DNA of 64,000 nt from Polyangiaceae bacterium (GCA_025937835.1 JAICQO010000007.1:1-64000); one strand, 5' to 3'. Positions 25,212-34,375 are shown, counted from the stretch's first letter. Program-made: numbers and translations. Notes: generated from the sequence alone by a model not told the origin.

Positions 25212-27737
25212 ATGAGCCGTGCTAGGCGCCGGGGCTCCGCCGAGCGCCATTTGGCCCATCGACCGATCGACATGACGACGAACTCCGAGCCAGGTACCAC
25301 CGATCCCGACCGCGATCGGATCGTGGCCGAAGAGCAAACTTGCCTCGACCGCGTGCTCGAGCACGTGGCGACCCGCCGCGCGCCCAAGGTGCAGCACGAC
25401 ATTGCGGACTACGACGCACGCTTGCTCGACCTGCGCGACCAAATCGCGCAGGCGCGGCTCGAAGACGTGCCGCCGCTCGTGCAGGAGATGGAGCGTTTGC
25501 AAGTGCTCGCGGCTCGCCTGCGCGACGCGACGACCGAGGTGCAAATCGATGCCAACTCCCCGTATTTCGGCCGGCTCGTGCTCGAGGAGAACGGACGAAA
25601 GCGCGAGGTGCTGATCGGCCGCGGCACGTACCTCGATACACAAGCGGGGATCCGCATCGTCGATTGGCGTGACGCGCCCGTGAGCCGCCTATTTTATCGC
25701 TACGACGAAGGCGCCGACTACGACGAAGAGTTCGGCGGGCGCGAGGTGTCGGGCACGGTGCAGGTGCGACGCAGCCTGGTGATCGCCGACGCGGTGCTGG
25801 AGCGCATCAGCTCCCCGCAGGGCTCTTTCGCTCGCCAGCGCGGCGGCGGCTGGCGACGCCTCGCCGAGAGCGCGACGCGGCTCGCGGGTGGTGCCGGCAG
25901 CGCGATCCGCGCCGAGCAACACCACAAGCCCGGCCGCCTCGGCACACGGCAGGACAGCGGCAGCGAAGACAAGGTGCTGCGCGAGATCACGGCGCTGATC
26001 GACAAGCGCCAGTTCGACCTGATCACGCGTCCCGACTCCGGGCTGGTCGTGATCCAGGGCGGCGCCGGCAGCGGCAAGACCACGATCGGCCTGCACCGCC
26101 TCGCGTACCTCGCCTTCCGCGACTCGCGCAGGTTCCGACCCGACAAGCTGCTGGTGATCGTGTTCAACACGGCGCTGGCTCGCTACATCTCGGGCGTCTT
26201 GCCGGCGCTCGGTGTGAACGGCGTCGCGATTCGAACCTACGAAGACTGGGCGAACCGCCTGCGGCAGGGCCTCTTGCCAGGGCTGCCGTCGCGCTACCGT
26301 GAAGACACGCCCTCGGTCGTGACGCGCTTGAAGAAGCACCCGGCGCTGCTCGATCTCATCGATCGCCACGTGGCCACGGTCGCGGCCGAGCTCGACCGCG
26401 AGCTCCACGACGCGCTGTCCGGCGACGCGGCGGCAGGTCCGGTTCTCGAGGCCTGGAACAAGGGCAAGCAGCGGGTGCCGGCGCACCGTCTGCATGCGCT
26501 CGGCACGTTGCTCGAAGGCCCCGCGGGACAGGCCCTGTCTTCGAACGCGCGCATCTCGCTGGAGCGGCTCGTCAAGCGCGGCCTCGAGAAGACGCGCGAC
26601 GTGTTCGGCCATTTCGCCGAGCTGTTCTCCGATCGCAGCTTGATCACGCGGCATTTCGCGGAGCTCGCACCGAACGACTTCCAGAGCGGCGAGCTCGCGC
26701 GCGCCATCACCTGGTGCGAGGCGCGCATCAGCGAGGTGCTCGAGCACGTGGCGGAGCGCGCCGAAATCCGGGCGGCCCGCGCCGAGCGCGCCGCCCGCGA
26801 CGAGGAACCCTTGCCGAAGAAGAGCAAGCACCGCGAGGACGACGACGACGGCGGCGACGACTCGCCGCGCGAAGCCTCGCTGCAAGGCATCGACGGCCGC
26901 GACGTGTCGGAGAGCGCCGCGCTCGACGTCGAGGACGACAGCCTGCTGCTACGCCTGAGCCAACGCCTGCGCGGCCCCCTCACCCGCGGCGTCTCCAGCC
27001 GCGAGCCCGTCCTCTACGAGCACGTCTTGATCGACGAGGCGCAAGACCTGAGCCCCGTCGAGCTCGCCGTCGTGCTCGGCACTGTCAGCCAGGCCGAGAG
27101 CGTCACGCTAGCGGGCGACGTCCAGCAGCGGCTGCTCATGGACAACGGCTTCTCCGATTTCCAGAGCACACTCGCGCGCTTGAACCTGAAGCACGTCCAG
27201 GTCGAGCCGCTCAAGCTGAGCTACCGCTCGACCCACGAGATCATCGATTTTGCGCGCGCGGTGCTGGGCCCGCTCGCCAGCCCCGACGCTCCGCAAGCCA
27301 CCCGCTCCGGAGCCCCCGTCGAGCTCTTCCACTTCGGTCACACCGGCAACGCCGTGGCCTTCCTGGGAGAAGCGCTGCGCGAGCTGATGAACGAGGAGCC
27401 GAACGCGTCGGTCGCGATCGTCACGCGCTTCCCCGAGCAGGCCGACACCTACTACGCGGGCCTGCAGCGCGCCGAGATCCCGAAGCTCCGCCGGATCGCC
27501 GATCAAGACTTCCCCTTCAAGCCAGGCATCGACGTCACCGACGTGCGCCAGGTGAAGGGCCTCGAGTTCGACTATGTCGTGCTCGCGGAAGTGAACGAAG
27601 GCTCGTATCCGGTCGAAGACGAAGCGCGGCACCTGCTCCACATCGGCGCCACCCGCGCGGCGCACCAGCTTTGGATCGTGACCGCGGGCAAGCCGAGTGG
27701 GTTGTTACCGGCCGAGCTGGTCGAGAGGTCGAGCTAG
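25212..27737 (+). CDS. HelD-like UvrD/Rep-family helicase
   Basis: 841 residues. The ATG at 25212 has AGGAG five bases upstream and is preferred to the ATG at 25272. The N-terminal coiled-coil (about 40-110) and a domain with VDWRDAPVSRLFYRYDEG resemble HelD, the RNA-polymerase recycling factor. Helicase motifs: Walker A GGAGSGKTT near 284-292, motif Ia in LLVIVFNTALARY, Walker B LIDEAQD near 605, SYRST, VKGLEFDYVVLAEVN and a final ATRAAHQLWIV. An acidic/basic insert (about 530-560, KKSK then DDDD) separates the two ATPase lobes. It could remove stalled RNA polymerase from DNA. Confidence 0.85.
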   Translation: MSRARRRGSAERHLAHRPIDMTTNSEPGTTDPDRDRIVAEEQTCLDRVLEHVATRRAPKVQHDIADYDARLLDLRDQIAQARLEDVPPLVQEMERLQVLAARLRDATTEVQIDANSPYFGRLVLEENGRKREVLIGRGTYLDTQAGIRIVDWRDAPVSRLFYRYDEGADYDEEFGGREVSGTVQVRRSLVIADAVLERISSPQGSFARQRGGGWRRLAESATRLAGGAGSAIRAEQHHKPGRLGTRQDSGSEDKVLREITALIDKRQFDLITRPDSGLVVIQGGAGSGKTTIGLHRLAYLAFRDSRRFRPDKLLVIVFNTALARYISGVLPALGVNGVAIRTYEDWANRLRQGLLPGLPSRYREDTPSVVTRLKKHPALLDLIDRHVATVAAELDRELHDALSGDAAAGPVLEAWNKGKQRVPAHRLHALGTLLEGPAGQALSSNARISLERLVKRGLEKTRDVFGHFAELFSDRSLITRHFAELAPNDFQSGELARAITWCEARISEVLEHVAERAEIRAARAERAARDEEPLPKKSKHREDDDDGGDDSPREASLQGIDGRDVSESAALDVEDDSLLLRLSQRLRGPLTRGVSSREPVLYEHVLIDEAQDLSPVELAVVLGTVSQAESVTLAGDVQQRLLMDNGFSDFQSTLARLNLKHVQVEPLKLSYRSTHEIIDFARAVLGPLASPDAPQATRSGAPVELFHFGHTGNAVAFLGEALRELMNEEPNASVAIVTRFPEQADTYYAGLQRAEIPKLRRIADQDFPFKPGIDVTDVRQVKGLEFDYVVLAEVNEGSYPVEDEARHLLHIGATRAAHQLWIVTAGKPSGLLPAELVERSS

Positions 27738-28585
27738 CCCGCGAGCGGAAGCGCTCGGCGGTCGATGTGGCTCTTGTGGATGCGCATGGTCGCATCCACG
27801 CCGACCATGTCGCCCGGGCCGAGCGGCGTCCAGACGCTCTCGCCCTGGAGCGGCTCGCTCGACAACACGAAGTGATTCACGGAGGTTCCGTCGGGCGCCG
27901 GCGCTTCGCAAGCCGGGGATAGGCTCGGGCAGGTGTCGCGATCGGAGCAGCGCGTTTTGTACGTGGACAGGTTGAGCTCGCGGCCGCCCTGCGTGGCGAT
28001 CAGCAGATCCCCGTCGGTGGCCATCAAGGTCAGACTCGACGGCTTCTCGCCGTAGTCCGCGATCGCGCGCACGCTGCGCACGGTCGTGCGAAGCGCGGCG
28101 AGCGCCTCCTCCACGTCGTGCCCCTCGGCGAGCGGTCGGATCAGCGTGAGCTGCGTGAGGAAGACGAAGAACACGACCTCGCTGTCGGTCTCGCCCAGGA
28201 TGAACCGGCGCAGCCGCGGCGCGACCTCGGCCACCAGCTTTTCTCGACATTCGCCGAACGTGCCGATGTCGCCGTTGTGAGCGAACACCCAGCGCCCGTG
28301 CTGGAACGGGTGGCAATTGAAGACCGTCTTCGGCCCGCGCGTGGCCTTACGCACGTGCGCGAGCACGGTCTGCGACGACACGACGCCGCTCAGGCGGTGA
28401 AACAACGCGTCGCCGACCGCGGTCAGCGGGCTGCGCGTGACGTGCGGCGCGCCGTCGATGAAGAACGCCACACCCCAACCGTCCGGATGTTCCGAGCTCT
28501 GGACTCCGAGCGCGTTCTCGGCGGCGAGCAGCGATCGGTGGACTTGGCTCGGAATGACGCTTCGAAATCCGAAAAGCCGGCACAT
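27734..28585 (-). CDS. Class II glutamine amidotransferase domain protein
   Basis: 283 residues. Met is followed at once by the nucleophile Cys2 (MCRLFGFRS), as in Ntn-type amidotransferases. Further signatures: HPDGWGVAFF, HVRKATRG, NCHPFQHGRWVFAHNG and GETDSEVVFFVFL. The family includes YafJ and EgtC; EgtC cleaves gamma-glutamyl groups in ergothioneine synthesis, but no egt genes are near, so the substrate is unknown. The 3' end overlaps that of the HelD-like gene by 4 bases. The start has no obvious ribosome-binding site. Confidence 0.88.
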   Translation of the reverse strand: MCRLFGFRSVIPSQVHRSLLAAENALGVQSSEHPDGWGVAFFIDGAPHVTRSPLTAVGDALFHRLSGVVSSQTVLAHVRKATRGPKTVFNCHPFQHGRWVFAHNGDIGTFGECREKLVAEVAPRLRRFILGETDSEVVFFVFLTQLTLIRPLAEGHDVEEALAALRTTVRSVRAIADYGEKPSSLTLMATDGDLLIATQGGRELNLSTYKTRCSDRDTCPSLSPACEAPAPDGTSVNHFVLSSEPLQGESVWTPLGPGDMVGVDATMRIHKSHIDRRALPLAG

Positions 28586-28652
28586 GGGGGATCAGGTACG
28601 GACACTTTGTCACGCTTTTGCAGTGCCTGGCTCGCAAAATATCGCTCTTTCA

Positions 28653-28664
28653 CGGAAGTTTCCG
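28653..28664. promoter_or_regulatory. Palindrome CGGAA-GT-TTCCG
   Basis: 12-base inverted repeat 47 bases before the start of the membrane-protein gene at 28712, in the divergent region shared with the amidotransferase gene. It shares half-sites with the elements at 14554 and 16026. Confidence 0.35.
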
Positions 28665-28711
28665 GCATCGCCGCAGCGCGTTGACGCGGAAGCGCGCTAC
28701 GTTTCACGGAC

Positions 28712-29392
28712 GTGACCGATCAGGGCCGCGCGCCGCACGGGGACCGCTGGGCAGGCTCGGCGCTCGTAGCCTCCGCGCTGGGTTTTGCCTGCTGCCTCGG
28801 CTGGGCCGCGTTCGTCTACCCGGGGGGTACCTGGTGTGAGCCGGAGAAGGTCGGATACGACATCCTGCGCAGCTTTTTCTGCGATCTGCTTCACGCCCGG
28901 GGGTTGAATGGTCAGCCGAACACTGCGGCTCCGCTCGCCCGTGCAGGGCTGCTGTTCGCGGCTCTCGGGTTCATCCCGTTCTGGCTGGGAACCCCTCGCG
29001 CGTTCGGCTTCGGAGGCGGCCGCGCGCTCTGGGTACGCGGGCTCGGCGCAGCGTCTGCGCTCGGGTTACTGGCGGTCGCCTCCACTCCCTCGGATATGTG
29101 GCCGGTGCTCCACCAGGTCTCGGTTCTGTCGGCCTCGGCGAGCGGTGTCGTCGCGGCGCTGCTGGCCGCGAGCGCGCCTGTCGCAACCGGCGCGGGGCGG
29201 TGGCTACGCGTCCTCGCCTGGGCAGCGCTCGGAACCGCCGCGCTCGACGCAGGGTTGTACGCAGAGCAGGTGTTTTTCCCGAAGCCTTGCGCAGTGTTGC
29301 TGCCCGCACTGCAGAAATTGGCGGCGCTCTGGATTTTGGCCTGGATGCTGGCAACGGCCTGGGTGCTGCTGCGCGGACGAGCGGCGCAGTAA
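28712..29392 (+). CDS. Six-helix membrane protein, DUF998/Frag1-like
   Basis: 226 residues from a GTG. Six hydrophobic helices can be counted, at about 15-35, 75-95, 105-125, 135-155, 160-182 and 200-220. The loop after helix one has WCEPEKVGYDILRSFFCDLLHARG, similar in form to the YDFLRNYISDLG loop of DUF998/Frag1-like proteins. Function is unknown. It lies 51 bases before the molybdopterin oxidoreductase gene in the same direction and might be co-transcribed. Confidence 0.6.
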   Translation: MTDQGRAPHGDRWAGSALVASALGFACCLGWAAFVYPGGTWCEPEKVGYDILRSFFCDLLHARGLNGQPNTAAPLARAGLLFAALGFIPFWLGTPRAFGFGGGRALWVRGLGAASALGLLAVASTPSDMWPVLHQVSVLSASASGVVAALLAASAPVATGAGRWLRVLAWAALGTAALDAGLYAEQVFFPKPCAVLLPALQKLAALWILAWMLATAWVLLRGRAAQ

Positions 29393-29443
29393 CCGAAATC
29401 GACGCCAGCCGTACCGGTTCTTGTGACTGAATACGATGGAGTC

Positions 29444-30127
29444 ATGGCGCGCATCGAGCAGCGGCGGCGCTTCATCCAGCGCGCACTGGCGGGCACGGCC
29501 GTGGCCGCGCTCGGCGGTTACTATTTTCTGTCGGACGACCTGACGCGCGCCGCGCGCGCCGAGAGCCGCAAAGACGGCCGCCCTCGGCTTCCTCCCGGAC
29601 AGCGCGTGCTGTCCAAGCTGCGCCCGATGGGCGGCGAGCCTTCGGATACGCCGCCCTCGCGGTACCGCGTGAAGATCTACGGCGAGGTCGAAGCCCCGTT
29701 CGAGCTGACGCTCGCCGAGCTCGCCGAGCTCTCGACGGAGCACTCCGTCGACGTGCACTGCGTGACGGGTTGGAGCGTGCTCGGCGCCCGCGTGAAGGGC
29801 GTGCCGCTCGCAAAGCTCGCCGAGCGCGCGAAGCCGAGGACCAAGGCGCGCCACGTGATCTTCGAAGCCGCACACGGCTACACCTCGAACGTGCCGATCG
29901 CGGAGGCGCTGCGCCCGAACGTGCTGCTCGCGCAACGGCTCGAAGGTCAGGCGCTGCCGCGCGCGCACGGCGGGCCGCTGCGCGCCGTGGTCCCCGATCT
30001 GTACTTCTGGAAGAGCGCGAAGTGGCTCGAGGGCGTGCGCTTCGTCGAGCACGACGAACCAGGCTATTGGGAGACACGTGGCTACCACAATCACGCCGAC
30101 CCCTGGCGCGAAGAGCGCTACGGCTGA
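29444..30127 (+). CDS. Tat-exported molybdopterin oxidoreductase (sulfite-oxidase/MsrP fold)
   Basis: 227 residues from the ATG at 29444; a GTG at 29423 would lengthen the region ahead of the Tat motif. The twin-arginine signal RRRFIQ at 7-12 with a hydrophobic core sends the folded protein across the membrane. The cofactor-ligand cysteine is C106 in SVDVHCVTGW, followed by RVKGVPLAKLAE and HGGPLRAVVPDLYFWKSAKWLEGVRF, the standard end of the oxidoreductase molybdopterin-binding domain. Relatives repair oxidised methionine or oxidise sulfite. It overlaps the next gene by 50 bases. Confidence 0.88.
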   Translation: MARIEQRRRFIQRALAGTAVAALGGYYFLSDDLTRAARAESRKDGRPRLPPGQRVLSKLRPMGGEPSDTPPSRYRVKIYGEVEAPFELTLAELAELSTEHSVDVHCVTGWSVLGARVKGVPLAKLAERAKPRTKARHVIFEAAHGYTSNVPIAEALRPNVLLAQRLEGQALPRAHGGPLRAVVPDLYFWKSAKWLEGVRFVEHDEPGYWETRGYHNHADPWREERYG

Positions 30128-30710
30128 CGCGGCGCGCGCGCGCAAGAAGCTGCCGCTACGCCCCTGGCTGCGGGCGCTGCACCGCGACGTCGGCTACCTC
30201 GCCGTCGGCTTCACGGTGATCTACGCGGTCTCGGGCCTGTCCGTGAACCACATCGCCGACCTCGGCGATCCGAGCTTCAAGGACGTCAACCGCACGCACC
30301 AGCTCGCGCGCCCGCGCGACACGAGCACGGAAGCCGTCACGCGCGCCGTGCTCGCGCAGCTCGGCATCGACGTCAGGCCCAGCGACGTTTATCGAGCCAG
30401 CGACACCGAGCTCGACATCACGCTGACGGAAGAGCACCGCCTCCACGTCGACCTCGCTCGCGGGACGATCCAGGAAGAGGCGCGCGAGCCTCGCTTCTTC
30501 TTGCGCCTCGCCAATTGGCTGCACCTGAACCGCGGAAAGAAGGCCTGGACCTACCTCGCCGACGGCTACGCCGTGTTCCTGCTGTTCCTCGCCGCGTCCG
30601 GTCTGTTCATGATCCCGGGCCGAAAAGGCCTGCTCGGCCGCGGTGGCCTGTTCGTCGCCGCCGGCGTGCTCGTGCCCGTGCTGTACGTGGTGCTTTCGGG
30701 CGGTCCGTAG
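30078..30710 (+). CDS. PepSY-associated membrane protein, likely partner of the molybdoenzyme
   Basis: 210 residues from the ATG at 30078. The first helix RDVGYLAVGFTVIYAVSGLSVNHI, a soluble middle part with a PepSY-like stretch (VTRAVLAQLGIDVRPSDVYRAS...LHVDLARG), then two C-terminal helices (YAVFLLFLAASGLFMIP and LFVAAGVLVPVLYVVL). Histidines in RALHRD, VNHI and NWLHLN sit at membrane edges and could ligate heme. This suits an electron-donating partner, in the role that MsrQ plays for MsrP. The 50-base overlap with the oxidoreductase gene supports a joint function. Confidence 0.75.
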   Translation: MATTITPTPGAKSATADAARARKKLPLRPWLRALHRDVGYLAVGFTVIYAVSGLSVNHIADLGDPSFKDVNRTHQLARPRDTSTEAVTRAVLAQLGIDVRPSDVYRASDTELDITLTEEHRLHVDLARGTIQEEAREPRFFLRLANWLHLNRGKKAWTYLADGYAVFLLFLAASGLFMIPGRKGLLGRGGLFVAAGVLVPVLYVVLSGGP

Positions 30711-30997
30711 CTCAGGAAGCAGCGCGTCAAACGTCCTCCAGCGAAAACGACGCGCCCGCTCGCGCGAAAAAAAACGGATCGCCGTCCGAGGCCTCGTACA
30801 TAGGGAGCGAGCGCGCCGCCATGACGACCGACCTGGTTTAGGAAATACCCTAAATTTGGCCGATTCAGCCTGGAACCGTTCCCAGATTTCCGTGCTTCCC
30901 GGGCGGGCACGAGCCTGATATGAAGGCGGCGCGCAGAGCCCGCCCTCGCAGCGTCACCGTCACGAAGCCGGCCAGCGCCCTACCCCACGAGAACCCG

Positions 30998-32977
30998 ATG
31001 CGGATCCATCCGATTGCCTTTACTTCCGCCCTCTCCTTGTTCGTAGCCCTGCCGGCGCTCGCGCAGGCCCCTGCTGCCCCGGCCCCCGCCGCGGCAGATC
31101 CGGCGGCCCCGGCGGCTCCGGACGCGGCCGCTGCCGCGCCTGCCGAAACCCCGGCGCAGACGCCGACGGCGCCCGAGGCCACTGCCGGCAGCGCCTCCGC
31201 GGAGGGCTCCGTCAGCGCGGGTACCGGCACCAGCGCCGTGACTGCCGAAGCGGCAACCACCGCCCCCGCGGCGGGTTCGTCTGGCGGCGGCGGCGCTGCG
31301 CCCAGCAACGTGTCGGCGCGCGGCAACGAGTCGGCGATCAAGGGCGCGACGTGGGAGATGGAGTTCCACGGTTACCTCCGCGCGCCGATGCGCTTCGGCA
31401 TGGGCAAGCGCGACAACCCGCTCGACGGACAGAGCGCCAACACCTTTCACTACCCGGTGATTCCGGACGACCAGTACCTGAACTGGCAGTTCACGAGCCA
31501 CAACAAGAAGGACTGGGCCGAGGTGTTCTTGAGCTACGGCACGCCGTACGCGAAGGGCGTGGTCGCGCTCCAGGGCTTCAACTTCACCGACGCCAGCTGG
31601 AACATCTACAACGCGAACTTCGGCATCTCCCAGGGCTACGTGGCCCTGACGCCCGACCTCGGTTACGAGAACTTCCGCCTCTCCGGCAAAGCCGGCGCCT
31701 TCTGGGCGCGCTACGGCCTCGCCGGCAAGTGGGACGCGGGCGAATACGACACGTACCTGATCGGCCGCACGCACGTGATGGGCGCCCTGGCCCGCATCGA
31801 ATACGACGTCGACGACGCGAACATGCTGTGGGTCGAGGGCGGCTTCGGCGCCAAGCGCCCGAACCCGACGCAGTTCAACAACGCCCGCTTCACGATGCTC
31901 GGCCACGGCCACGTCGGCTTCCGCTTCGGCAACGGCATCGAGGTCGGCGCCCACTACATGCACAGCTTCGCCAAGGAGGAAGACCGCATCCTCCAGCCGC
32001 CGAACCCGAACCCCGCGGGAACGATCAGCGAATACCAGGCGCCGAACTATCCCTCCGCGGTGATGGAAGCCAAGGACGGCAGCGTGTCGGTGATGGGCGC
32101 GGATGCCCGGCTCGAGCTCGGCGCGTTCGGCTTCGCCTTCCTCGGCTACTCGCACATCAGCGCCAAGAACGCGCTGGTCGTCGCCCCCGCGATCGAGGTG
32201 CTGCACTCGTACGGCGGCGGTGAGTTCCAGAACGGCGTCACCGACAACTACTTCGGCCCGAGCTGCCGCGGCGTGTCGCTGCCGGCGAACACCAGCGGTC
32301 CGTTCAACACCTCGCGCGAGAGCCCGAAGAACGCGGCGCCCTACAGCGCGACCGGTCCGTCGGGCTGCAGCGAGGGCAACGGCGCGGTCGACAGCATCCT
32401 CGCGCAGTGGGAGTTCAGCTTGACGAACTTCCTCCAGCAGTCCTCCGGCGGGCAGAAGTTCTGGGGCGACGGGCAGGACGTCAAGGCCACGATCTACGGC
32501 ATGTTCAACAAGGTGAAGTCCGACGTCGAGACCTTCGACGGCATCACCAAGCTCAAGTACGGCGCCGACGTCCAGGCGCAGATCCTGCCGTGGCTCACGT
32601 TCGCGACCCGCTACGATCGCGTGCAGCCGAACAGCGACATCGCCAATCAGTCGTTCTCGATCCTCTCGCCCCGGCTGATCTTCAAGTCCACCTGGAACAC
32701 GCGCGAGCAGATCGCGATTTCTTACTCGCGCTACATGTACAACCAGCGCGAGTGTGCCGATGGCGTGAACCCCGCCTTCAACACCAGCGAGAGCGGCCCG
32801 TACGTCGGCTTCCCCTACGACGCGAAGCAGCTCCAGTGCGTGCAACCGCCGAGCGCGCCGTCCTCGCCCGAGGCCTTCGGCGCGCATTATCAGAACCTCG
32901 ACCCGCAGACGCGCGGCGCACCCGCGACCCGCCCGGACATCAACGTGTTCAAGGTCGAAGCCTCGATGTGGTGGTGA
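30998..32977 (+). CDS. Outer-membrane beta-barrel protein (porin-like)
   Basis: 659 residues from the ATG at 30998, which starts directly at a signal peptide ending in ALAQA. Residues 25-105 are an Ala/Pro/Thr-rich linker. The rest alternates hydrophobic and polar residues with many aromatic girdle residues (WEMEFHGYLRAPMRFGMG, EVFLSYGTPYAKGVVALQGF) and ends in a terminal Trp-Trp after FKVEASMW, as barrel proteins do. The large size and the beta start FHGYLRAP recall carbohydrate porins (LamB/OprB type), but the substrate is inferred only from the nearby cellobiose genes. Two hairpins follow the stop. Confidence 0.75.
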   Translation: MRIHPIAFTSALSLFVALPALAQAPAAPAPAAADPAAPAAPDAAAAAPAETPAQTPTAPEATAGSASAEGSVSAGTGTSAVTAEAATTAPAAGSSGGGGAAPSNVSARGNESAIKGATWEMEFHGYLRAPMRFGMGKRDNPLDGQSANTFHYPVIPDDQYLNWQFTSHNKKDWAEVFLSYGTPYAKGVVALQGFNFTDASWNIYNANFGISQGYVALTPDLGYENFRLSGKAGAFWARYGLAGKWDAGEYDTYLIGRTHVMGALARIEYDVDDANMLWVEGGFGAKRPNPTQFNNARFTMLGHGHVGFRFGNGIEVGAHYMHSFAKEEDRILQPPNPNPAGTISEYQAPNYPSAVMEAKDGSVSVMGADARLELGAFGFAFLGYSHISAKNALVVAPAIEVLHSYGGGEFQNGVTDNYFGPSCRGVSLPANTSGPFNTSRESPKNAAPYSATGPSGCSEGNGAVDSILAQWEFSLTNFLQQSSGGQKFWGDGQDVKATIYGMFNKVKSDVETFDGITKLKYGADVQAQILPWLTFATRYDRVQPNSDIANQSFSILSPRLIFKSTWNTREQIAISYSRYMYNQRECADGVNPAFNTSESGPYVGFPYDAKQLQCVQPPSAPSSPEAFGAHYQNLDPQTRGAPATRPDINVFKVEASMWW

Positions 32978-33005
32978 GTCGCGCGAGAGGAAACCCTCTT
33001 GTCAT

Positions 33006-33026
33006 CGCGGTTTACTAACCGCGTTT
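33006..33026 (+). terminator. First terminator hairpin after the porin gene
   Basis: Perfect stem CGCGGTT-TACT-AACCGCG followed by TTT, 28 bases after the porin stop. Confidence 0.6.
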
Positions 33027-33027
33027 G

Positions 33028-33066
33028 CGGCCCGGCTGGTGGCACACTAGCCGGGCCGTTGCTATT
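33028..33066 (+). terminator. Second terminator hairpin after the porin gene
   Basis: Ten-base stem CGGCCCGGCT / AGCCGGGCCG with an 11-base loop, followed by TTGCTATT. Two terminators in tandem isolate the porin gene from the VWA lipoprotein gene. Confidence 0.6.
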
Positions 33067-33079
33067 CTGAGCCTTCTTC

Positions 33080-34375
33080 ATGGCGGCAATCTCGCGGCTT
33101 TTTGGGCATTTCGCGCTTGGCGGGCTCGCGCTCGTCGTCTCCTGCTCGAGCGACGAGAGCACGGGGCGCAATCGCACGATCCCGACGTCCACACCGGGAA
33201 CAGGAGGCGGCGGATCGGTCGTGTCCCCTCCCCCGCCTGGCCCCGTCACGATGGGCGGCGGCAATGGTCAACCCGTGGTGGTGCCCACCGGAGGCAACGG
33301 AGGCAGCGGCGGGCAGGCGATCTGCAACGAGCTCACGATCGTGCCGACGCCCGTGGTGCCCACGGTGCTGATCGTCGTCGATCAGTCGTCGAGCATGTTC
33401 GAGCCCATGGGCATGGCCCCGTGGGACCTCTTGTACACGACGCTGATGGCGGACGACGGCGCCGTCAAAACCCTGCAAGACAAGGTGCGGTTCGGGTTCA
33501 CGAGCTTCCGGGGCAACATGACCGCGCAGCCGAACGAGACCGGCGAAGCCTGCGCGGAGATGGGGAAAGCCACCTTCGCGCTCAACAATTACGACGCCAT
33601 CAACAGCGAGTATCAAGCGCTCGGCAAGCAGTGGATGCCGGGCATCAAGTGGGAGACGCCCACGGGCCACGCGCTCACCCGCGCCACGGCGCAGCTCACG
33701 GCCTTCACGGCCATGCCCGACGGCCCGAAGAACATCCTGCTCGTGACCGATGGCAACCCCAACACCTGCCAGATCGTCGATCCGCAGTGCGGGCAGGATC
33801 TGAGCATCAAGGCCGCTCAAGACGCGTTTGCCGCCGGCATCCGCACCTACGTGATCGGCATTGGCGACGTGATCCAGGACGTCAACATCGGCTGTGAGCC
33901 GCGCTGGGGCCACTGCGGCGCCGACCACCTGGCGGATCTTGCCAACGCCGGTGTCGGGCTACCGGTCGCGCCACAGCCCATGGAGTACCCGTGGCAGAGC
34001 TGCGCGGACGCCTACACCCCGCCACGCGAGCTGAAAGCGACCTACGACACCACCGGCATGCCCGGCAACGCGCCGTACTTCACGGCCAAGAACCAGGCAG
34101 AGCTCACGGCCGCGATCCAGAGCCTGCTCAACAACGTGCTCTCTTGCACCGTGCAGATGAACGCGCTCGTCACCGGCGACGCCTCGCTCGGGCGCGTCGA
34201 CGTGAACGGCACCCCCGCGGTTTATCAGAACCCCGACGGCTGGCAGCTCGAGGCCGACAACCGCAGCGTCACCCTCGTGGGCAAGAGCTGCGACGCCTTC
34301 AAGGCCTCCGGTCAGCTCCACATCAGCTTCCCCTGCGACCCGACGGGTAAGCCCGTGGTCGTGCCGATCAACTGA
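33080..34375 (+). CDS. Lipoprotein with von Willebrand factor A domain
   Basis: 431 residues. The lipobox is LVVSC (C22), then a Gly/Pro/Thr linker to about residue 80. The VWA domain spans about 95-300 with a complete metal-ion-dependent adhesion site: DQSSS at 101-105, Thr in TPTGHAL near 195, and Asp in LLVTDGNPNT. This supports metal-mediated protein or surface binding. Several cysteine pairs in the C-terminal half (CQIVDPQC, CEPRWGHC) suggest disulfides. It is convergent with a carbohydrate-binding lipoprotein gene. Confidence 0.85.
   Translation: MAAISRLFGHFALGGLALVVSCSSDESTGRNRTIPTSTPGTGGGGSVVSPPPPGPVTMGGGNGQPVVVPTGGNGGSGGQAICNELTIVPTPVVPTVLIVVDQSSSMFEPMGMAPWDLLYTTLMADDGAVKTLQDKVRFGFTSFRGNMTAQPNETGEACAEMGKATFALNNYDAINSEYQALGKQWMPGIKWETPTGHALTRATAQLTAFTAMPDGPKNILLVTDGNPNTCQIVDPQCGQDLSIKAAQDAFAAGIRTYVIGIGDVIQDVNIGCEPRWGHCGADHLADLANAGVGLPVAPQPMEYPWQSCADAYTPPRELKATYDTTGMPGNAPYFTAKNQAELTAAIQSLLNNVLSCTVQMNALVTGDASLGRVDVNGTPAVYQNPDGWQLEADNRSVTLVGKSCDAFKASGQLHISFPCDPTGKPVVVPIN

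Noticed and set aside
29423-29443. GTG at 29423 as start of the molybdopterin enzyme
   Set aside because: The Tat motif lies closer to the ATG at 29444, which has GGAG just upstream, so the longer N-terminus is unlikely.
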